The notes beneath the pieces are model-generated. The model saw only the letters and a list, made by a program, of their open reading frames with translations, was not told where the DNA came from and searched no databases. From Phragmites australis (taxonomy: Eukaryota; Streptophyta; Magnoliopsida; Poales; Poaceae), in the NCBI RefSeq assembly GCF_958298935.1, contig NC_084921.1, positions 49,711,001 to 49,775,000 on the forward strand: DNA of 64,000 bases, written 5' to 3'. Below, in pieces: positions 58,017 through 64,000 of the stretch. Made by a program: the position numbers and the translations under genes. The number at the start of each line of letters is the position of its first letter. The first letter of the stretch is position 1.

Positions 58017-60760
58017 ACGGAGGCGGTGTGTGCGTGGCCGCGTGCTAGCGCGGACTGTATTGAGGAGCGAAAGGGATAGGCAGCTGAACGCGCGCACTTC
58101 AGCGGAGGATCCCCGTGCCGCGCGACTGATCAAACGATTGCAGCGGATGATGAGAAAGAACGGTGAGAGAATACATGGCCCTTGGGCTCTTCCCATTAAA
58201 TTTGTATCTACGGTATAAAACGTTCATACGCTATCTCTTCTCTATTATCATCTTATCTAATAAAACTCTTTAATATTTAAATAATTTATCTATTTTTATT
58301 ATTCACTCTCGTTCTCTAATCTTCCTGTCTCGTTATTGACTAAAATATAAGATATATTTTATTAATAAAAATAAAATAAAAAATTAGAAGAGAATTTAGC
58401 TAATAATATTTTTATTTTTTTTAATTTCATCTAAAATTACACTATAACATCGGTCCCAATATATTCGTTTAATGACGTTTTTATGACATAACTACATTTT
58501 TATACTTAAGTTAGTTGTTATATTATCGTGTCTCATATTTACACTTAGGTTACCGAGCACTTAGTACTACCGATACATGGCCTCGGGCTCAGTCGCACGA
58601 CTCAACTCACGCGCTATACGCTGGTCTGAGGCCTACTTGACAGACACGCGTCCGGAGCCCGTCTTCCTGACGCCTTTGGCCACTCAGGTCCCGGCAGGCG
58701 GGCGTTTGGACGCCTGGCCCGCTTCTCGGTTGCTCCTAACAATGATTAAGGGCTTCGAACTGATGGCATGGATGTGCATTTCGGTAATCTCCGGGGTACA
58801 TGGATGTGCCATGATTGTTACATTGGTATGATTACTAGCACTCCCGATTTTGTTGCCATGGTCGCGTCAGCGTCGACGGACGGACCGACCTAGACATATG
58901 CGTACGTACGAACCAACCATTTAACCAGGAAATTCGTAGGTGTACTGCAGTTCATTAGTGGTCAAGTGGGCATGCACACTAAATGAGAATCCTTGCCTCC
59001 CGAAATAGACCAAACGAGAAATCGTGTTGGCCCTAATTCAATTGTTAAACCTCTAACTTCATAGGTTGTAATCTTACATACAACACTCAAGGTCATGATA
59101 CGATAAATATGATGATGATATAGGATCGAGTAAAAACTCTTAGCGGGAATTTCACACTGGGATGAGACCTGTGGGGTGATAAATATATCTATTTAACTTA
59201 TGGGGATATTTGAAACTTCAGATGCCTTGCAGCGTATTTGTGGTCTCTTCTAGTTTCTTTGAACGATGTTGGAGATGTGACGGTTTGGCATCGAGCTGGG
59301 TATAGTAAGGAGTGGGTAATGTTGTCAGCGGAAAAAACCAACTTATTTTAGATTCACTTCCATACATAATCATTTATTTTAATAAAGTTTACCTAAAAAT
59401 AATAAGAGAATTATTTTCAATCACAAAATTCTTTCCATATAAAATTACTTTTTCTAAAATATTAAATCAGAAAGCTCAAGCAAATAAGTCCTAAGCAGCG
59501 CTCGCTATCAATCATGTGGGCACAATGCCTTGTCATTAATGTCTTCGATGGATGTAGTCATTGGGTAAGTATAATGCTACTCTTCAGACTTTAAAAGTAT
59601 CGGTATGGATGCAACCGAAAATTTAAACTACAGATAGCTGGATATTCTTTGCATGAGCTGTCGCGTGATTACGTTAGCTGCAGATGTTTATCTGAAGAAA
59701 TCGGGTGCTTATTTTTCAACGCTATTTTCTGACTTCTTTCAGCCGACTGGATCCACGTGCTTCGTGTTGACAATAATTTTCCTGTTGCTGCAATGTAGGA
59801 GGAATGTCAGTACTGATCGTAAAATATAATTTGCATGGAGTAACTACTCACAGGCCGCTACTAGCTACAGGGGGAGCATAACATATTAACGGGGACACGC
59901 CCTTGGTGCCTGCAGGCACAGATGCGCTCGCCACTAAAATAAGTATTAATCGACCAATGAATATCACTCAAGTCTCGAGGGTAGAATTTTTCCATTTTAA
60001 TTTTTTAAAAACATATTCTATAAATAGATTCCTATAAAAATAAATTTTAAAAATAAATCTTTTTGCACAGCGTCATAATATTTAGTGCCATGGTTGAATA
60101 GTACGACGTTGTGACAATTGACTCGCATGATCTTCTACTTTAGACTTAAAAGATCATATGTGTTAGCTACTACGATATAAATTATCATGGTGTTATACTA
60201 TTTAATCACGTCGTTAAATGTCATGACTCCATTAAAATAATAATTTTTTTTGACATTGTTTCTCCATAGATTCATGTGTAGAAAAAGAAGAAAGGTATTT
60301 GCGATGAAAAGTATTAGAGCACCATCATCAATTGATCTTACTAGCACTCAGCTTTGACTTGCCAGGATTGTAGGAAATTAAAGTATAGGCGTGCCGTGTT
60401 GTTCTTCGGGGTGAGTGGCAAAGCGCGAATGTTCCGGGATAACGCTGTTAATCTAAAGTCGGTGATCCGAAGACAAGTAAGTGCAGCGAAAGCTTAGATT
60501 TTGAGTGGAAAAGGTGCATCCACTAATCACCGGGTTCTGGTATGACGGTGACAACCTAGGACCAGCCAGGTTACTGATTCAACCAGTGAACATGTTAGAT
60601 TAAGAAGAACCTGGTGCCGTCGAGCAACAGTTAGGATTTGACATTTGGTGATAAGAATGGTGGGAAAGGTCTCCATTTTGCCACCTCTCGGCCTTCTTTG
60701 TATTTCAGGAATTGTGCAGGAAAAACATAGGATTCAAGAATACGGAGGATTGGTTACTCT
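58017..60760. other. intergenic region, nothing firm
   Basis: 58200-58560 is AT-rich. A frame at 58577-58831 starts with ATG (84 codons) but shows no known domain. 59870-60300 has TTTAAAAA-rich repeat-like sequence. 60390-60690 is of mixed composition without a recognised element. Confidence 0.4.
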
Positions 60761-60764
60761 AGCT

Positions 60765-61195
60765 GTCTTTGGATCATAGGAATTGCCAATCAGATTCCAT
60801 AGGAATGTAATCCTACGCCATCGATTTCACAGGAAAAACGTAGGAAAAAATCATGAGGTTGGAGTGGATGGAAATGCTCCTGTGATTCGTTGTGAGCTCA
60901 AGCGGAAGCGAGAAAGACGGAACGCAGAGGGAGACACGGGAGTTCCTCTTCCACTCCCTAGCGAAAGCTCCAAGCCAGCGCCACGCATCTTCCTCGTTCT
61001 TTTCATCCTTTGCCTCCTATGGAGAGGGAAGGAAGAAAAAACATTGCCAATCCAACGGAAGCGGTTGGCCGTTGGCCCGCTGTCAGTGAAGAGGAGGGAT
61101 AAGAGAGAAGTGGGCTGCAACGTTTTGAGCCGGTTCAACTTGTCTTGGGTCAAAATCATTTCAAATTCTGCGATTTCCTATGCTCATCCAAACGC
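60765..61195. mobile_element. possible MITE
   Basis: CTTTGGATCATAGGAATTGC near 60770 is inverted with GCATAGGAAATC, which is the complement of GATTTCCTATGCTCATCCAAA at about 61170-61190. ATTCC/GGAAT words recur near both ends. No target duplication was found, so the borders are approximate. Confidence 0.4.
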
Positions 61196-61494
61196 CAAAT
61201 CCTACGGAATTGCTGCGTTTCTCAATTCCATGTTCCACACGTGCAACCATATCGTTTCTATGATGTTTTCATAATAAAAAACTCTATGCTGTTTTCGTAA
61301 TAAAAAATAATTTTGGTCACTATTTTTTATTATAATATATTTATAAAATTTATTGAATTTATGATAAAAAATATTTTCAAGATAAATCTATACGTATGAT
61401 TTTAAGGTTTACAAACTAAATATTTTAAAAGCTATTATTAGTTAAAGTTTTAATATTTTGATAGAACATTTTCTAAAGAGTAAATTTAAAATAT

Positions 61495-61805
61495 ATACAA
61501 CTATTTTAACACATGTTAAAAAATTATAACTTCTACTGTTTATTTTAAAAATCTACAACTATTTTGATACATGTTAAAAAAACTACAACTTTCTTACGGT
61601 ATACCCACCTGTCATCCTTTAGTAACAAGTGAGCATGCTATTAATTATTCTATTACATGATATAGATGATGATAGGTGGTTCTACGGTGAGAAAATTATA
61701 GTTTTTTTTAACATATATTAAAATATTTGTAGTTTTTGAAATATGTACTAGAATTTATATAGTTTTCTATAACATATGTCAAAAAAGTTATAGTTTTTTT
61801 AATTT
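61495..61805. mobile_element. foldback MITE, copy 2
   Basis: It shares ACCCACCTGT, GATGATAGGTGG and GTGAGAAAATTATAGT with copy 1 at 57060-57295, in the same order and with the same inner inverted symmetry. More diverged than copy 1. Confidence 0.55.
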
Positions 61806-62839
61806 TTTTAAAATGATAAGTATTTATGATTGAAATATTTCTTTTAGTCACAGCAACAAACTATGCCTAACCTTGTAAAGAAGTTCACGATTTTTAACAT
61901 GTATGGGATTCACCACCAGTTCGTAAAAACGATGATATTGGGCACATGATGGTAACGCAATGATAGGTGCCACACTCGTGAGAATCATAACGAGCAGAAA
62001 CAAGATCAATTCAGAAGAACATAAAATGTTGTTTTAGCAGTTGTTGGTGGTAACACACGAGGATTTGTAGAGATCGAGATTTTCAAACTTGCTGGAGCAG
62101 TGAGTAATTAAAATATCTAAATTCAGGTAGAGCCGAACCATATGACAAAAGCACGCTCATATATGCAAAAGCAGATTGATTTGCAACAAAAATATAGAGC
62201 ATGGTTTTATGGATCCTCTCCGAAGATAATACAGCGAATGATATTTTTATATTCATGATATCTAATCTGTTTAAAATGTTACAAGGTTTATCTATATTAC
62301 AAGATACTAAGTTTCTCATTTTTTTAAAAAAAATCATCCAAACCAAACTATAAACAAATCGAATAGCACATAAATAATGGTTTTACAAAGAACAACGGGA
62401 GACATCCTCCATATTATGAATGCATGCTAAAAATTCATTGGCTTCACTGAATCGTGCAGCTATTTTTGACAACCACGTAAAGCGGAAGTGATGCCGAACA
62501 CAATCTTATCGTGCCAACAAGAGCAGACAACATCGGAGTAGGACCTCGCGAGTCACGCACCACTCTTCACTCCACCAGTCTGATCCGGAAAACCTCTGAC
62601 CAGTCACCCGTCAGCCTATCCCGATTTCAAACGCACGCCGCACAAACCCCATAACGTCATCTGACGCCGCGGGCCCCACCCGCCCGCGTCTCCAAAATCT
62701 CCGCCTCCGCACGCACGGATGAGTACGCGTCCAGCTCCGCGCCTCCGCCACCCCCCACTACCACTCCTCAAAAACCCTCGCCAACACTCCCCGCTGCCCA
62801 AGCGCCGCCGCTCGCCGGCGGGGGTACACCGCCTCTGCG
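61806..62839. other. upstream region of the nucleobase transporter gene
   Basis: 61806-62500 is AT-rich with nothing recognised. From 62520 the sequence turns GC-rich and C-rich, the usual pattern for a grass 5' leader and core promoter. No clear TATA box is seen. Confidence 0.45.
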
Positions 62840-64000
62840 ATGTCCTCCTCCTCCGGCGCGCTCCCGCAGCCTCGCCGCGGGCGCCCCGGGCCCTGGCCCC
62901 CGGCGCCGCCCCCGCAACCTCAGGCGCCGCCCCTCTCCTGGGCCAAGCGCACTGGGTTTCAGTCCCGTGTCTCCGGCGAGTCCCTGCCCTCCGCTTCGGC
63001 CCCAACATCCGGTCAGGTCCGGCTCCCTCGTCCCGCTGAGGCCCCTGCCGATCTGGAGTCCGGGCCCCTGGCCCGATCCAATTCCGCCCTCCCGCCCCCT
63101 CCAGCCGCCGCCGCCGCCGCCGCCGCTGCGGGCAATGCCGAGAGGCAGCAGCCGCCGCCGCCGCCTCAGGCAAGGGCGCGGAGGAGGGACTCCGATGGCG
63201 GAAGGCCGAATGGGCAGGCGGCCGCGCCATCGCTTCCGCAGCTACAGGAGGACGAGGAGGAGGTGCCGGAGCGGCCGGCCCATGTGAAGTACGAGCTCCG
63301 TGACACTCCTGGAGTATGTAAGTACCCAACCAAGGAAGAGAAATGTGCACGTGTGATGTGGTGCGCTAAATGCTAATATGTAGGCGGTGTGATAACTTGA
63401 GCGGTTTTTAAGCTGTGTTGCAGTTCCTCTAGTGATATATGGATTCCAGCATTACATCTCCATGATTGGCTCGATCATCCTGATCCCTCTCGCGATGGTT
63501 CCTGCTATGGGCGGCACGGCTGTGAGTGTGGCATTCATTTTGTAGTATTTCTTGCAGTATGACTGATTTAGTTGGTTTGTTACTTAAGAGGTGCTGTTTG
63601 GATGTGTATCATTTAGGATGACATGGCAGCGGTGGTGTCCACAGTGTTGCTCGTCACGGGGATGACCACCTTGTTGCACATGTTCATTGGAACGAGGCTG
63701 CCACTTGTCCAGGGGCCATCCTTTGTATACCTTGCTCCTGCGCTGGCGATCATCAACTCCCCTGAGTTCTTTGGGCTCAATGACAATGTATGGATATACT
63801 TTTATTTGTGTTACGGTGGTGCAGTGCCTTTAACATGGCAAATGTTGCAATCACGCGAGGCTTGCTTGGTCTTTGTTCTCTACAGTCCTGATTGAGCTTA
63901 ACAACTTGCATTACATTGCAGAATTTTAAACACATAATGAAGCACCTGCAGGGAGCTATAATAATAGGAGGTGTATTCCAAGTGGTCTTGGGATATACAG
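62840..64000 (+). CDS. NAT12: nucleobase-ascorbate transporter, NAT11/NAT12 type (3' part outside window)
   Basis: Four exons are visible: 62840-63317, 63424-63521, 63617-63787 and 63922 to the window end. Phases agree (1, 0, 0). Exon 1 encodes a long soluble N-terminus of about 150 aa, rich in Pro, Ala and Ser, with an alanine run coded by GCC repeats (about 63104-63128). An extended N-terminal tail is characteristic of the NAT11/12 branch among plant NATs. The membrane part starts at VKYELRDTPGV and continues LVIYGFQHYISMIGSIILIP, then DDMAAVVSTVLLVTGMTTLL and the family's QGPSFVYLAPALAI, then NFKHIMKHLQGAIIIGGVFQ. Members are membrane carriers of the xanthine/uracil permease superfamily; substrates of the NAT12 branch are poorly known. 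The main substrate-binding motif lies beyond the window. Confidence 0.95.

Noticed and set aside
58577..58831. 84-codon frame starting with ATG
   Set aside because: No family resemblance, no splice context, and it is surrounded by AT-rich spacer.
62616..63350. 244-codon minus-strand open frame
   Set aside because: Antisense to the GC-rich first exon of the nucleobase transporter; arginine- and alanine-rich shadow.
1..64000. CRISPR arrays, operons, prophage or bacterial-type systems
   Set aside because: None present; the sequence is plant nuclear DNA and the regular repeats seen are transposon parts or microsatellites.

Overview
This window is nuclear DNA from a grass (Poaceae), probably a panicoid. 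The evidence is intron-rich genes with GC-rich first exons, closest family matches to plant proteins, and dense grass-type transposable elements: copia and gypsy LTRs, Harbinger, MULE, hAT, a tRNA-derived SINE and a LINE. The species cannot be fixed from the sequence alone.

Six host genes can be supported. (1) 4412-4876 (+): a one-exon pleckstrin-homology protein of 154 aa. (2) 9564-10592 (+): a CBM20 starch-binding-domain protein whose first exon was not located. (3) 15829-25889 (-): a 16-exon RNA polymerase II CTD phosphatase-like protein (CPL1/CPL2 type) with a DLDET phosphatase domain and double-stranded-RNA-binding repeats. (4) 33889-35088 (-): a three-exon cis-prenyltransferase of 282 aa, probably plastid-targeted. 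(5) 48000-57823 (-): a six-exon GABA/amino-acid transporter of 458 aa with a 6-kb intron. (6) 62840-64000 (+): the 5' part of a nucleobase-ascorbate transporter (NAT11/12 type), cut by the window end. For genes 3, 4 and 5 every splice phase fits and the spliced length is a multiple of three. The genes are unrelated neighbours; nothing suggests a shared pathway or gene cluster.

The rest is mostly transposon-derived. From left to right: the 3' end of a copia element (1-1086); repeats resembling CACTA subterminal sequence (8130-8460); a small MITE (8605-8905); a 1.4-kb solo LTR with a perfect target duplication (10899-12334); LTR-derived sequence (12.4-13.8 kb); a palindromic Mutator-type MITE, a 5'-truncated LINE and a SINE, all inside CPL introns; a GC-rich Mutator element with long terminal inverted repeats (26626-27864, a Pack-MULE candidate); a decayed 4.8-kb Harbinger element (28329-33176); gypsy-like LTR remnants (37.9-47.1 kb); and a decayed 3.7-kb hAT element inside the GABA-transporter intron (50715-54373).

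No clearly new biological system was found. The most unusual observations concern gene structure. Two introns have GC-AG borders. Two small introns have lengths divisible by three and no stop codon. One of these begins with a near-exact copy of the following exon's 5' end, which suggests it arose by local duplication. The palindromic MITE is transcribed within a gene whose Arabidopsis relative acts in microRNA processing.
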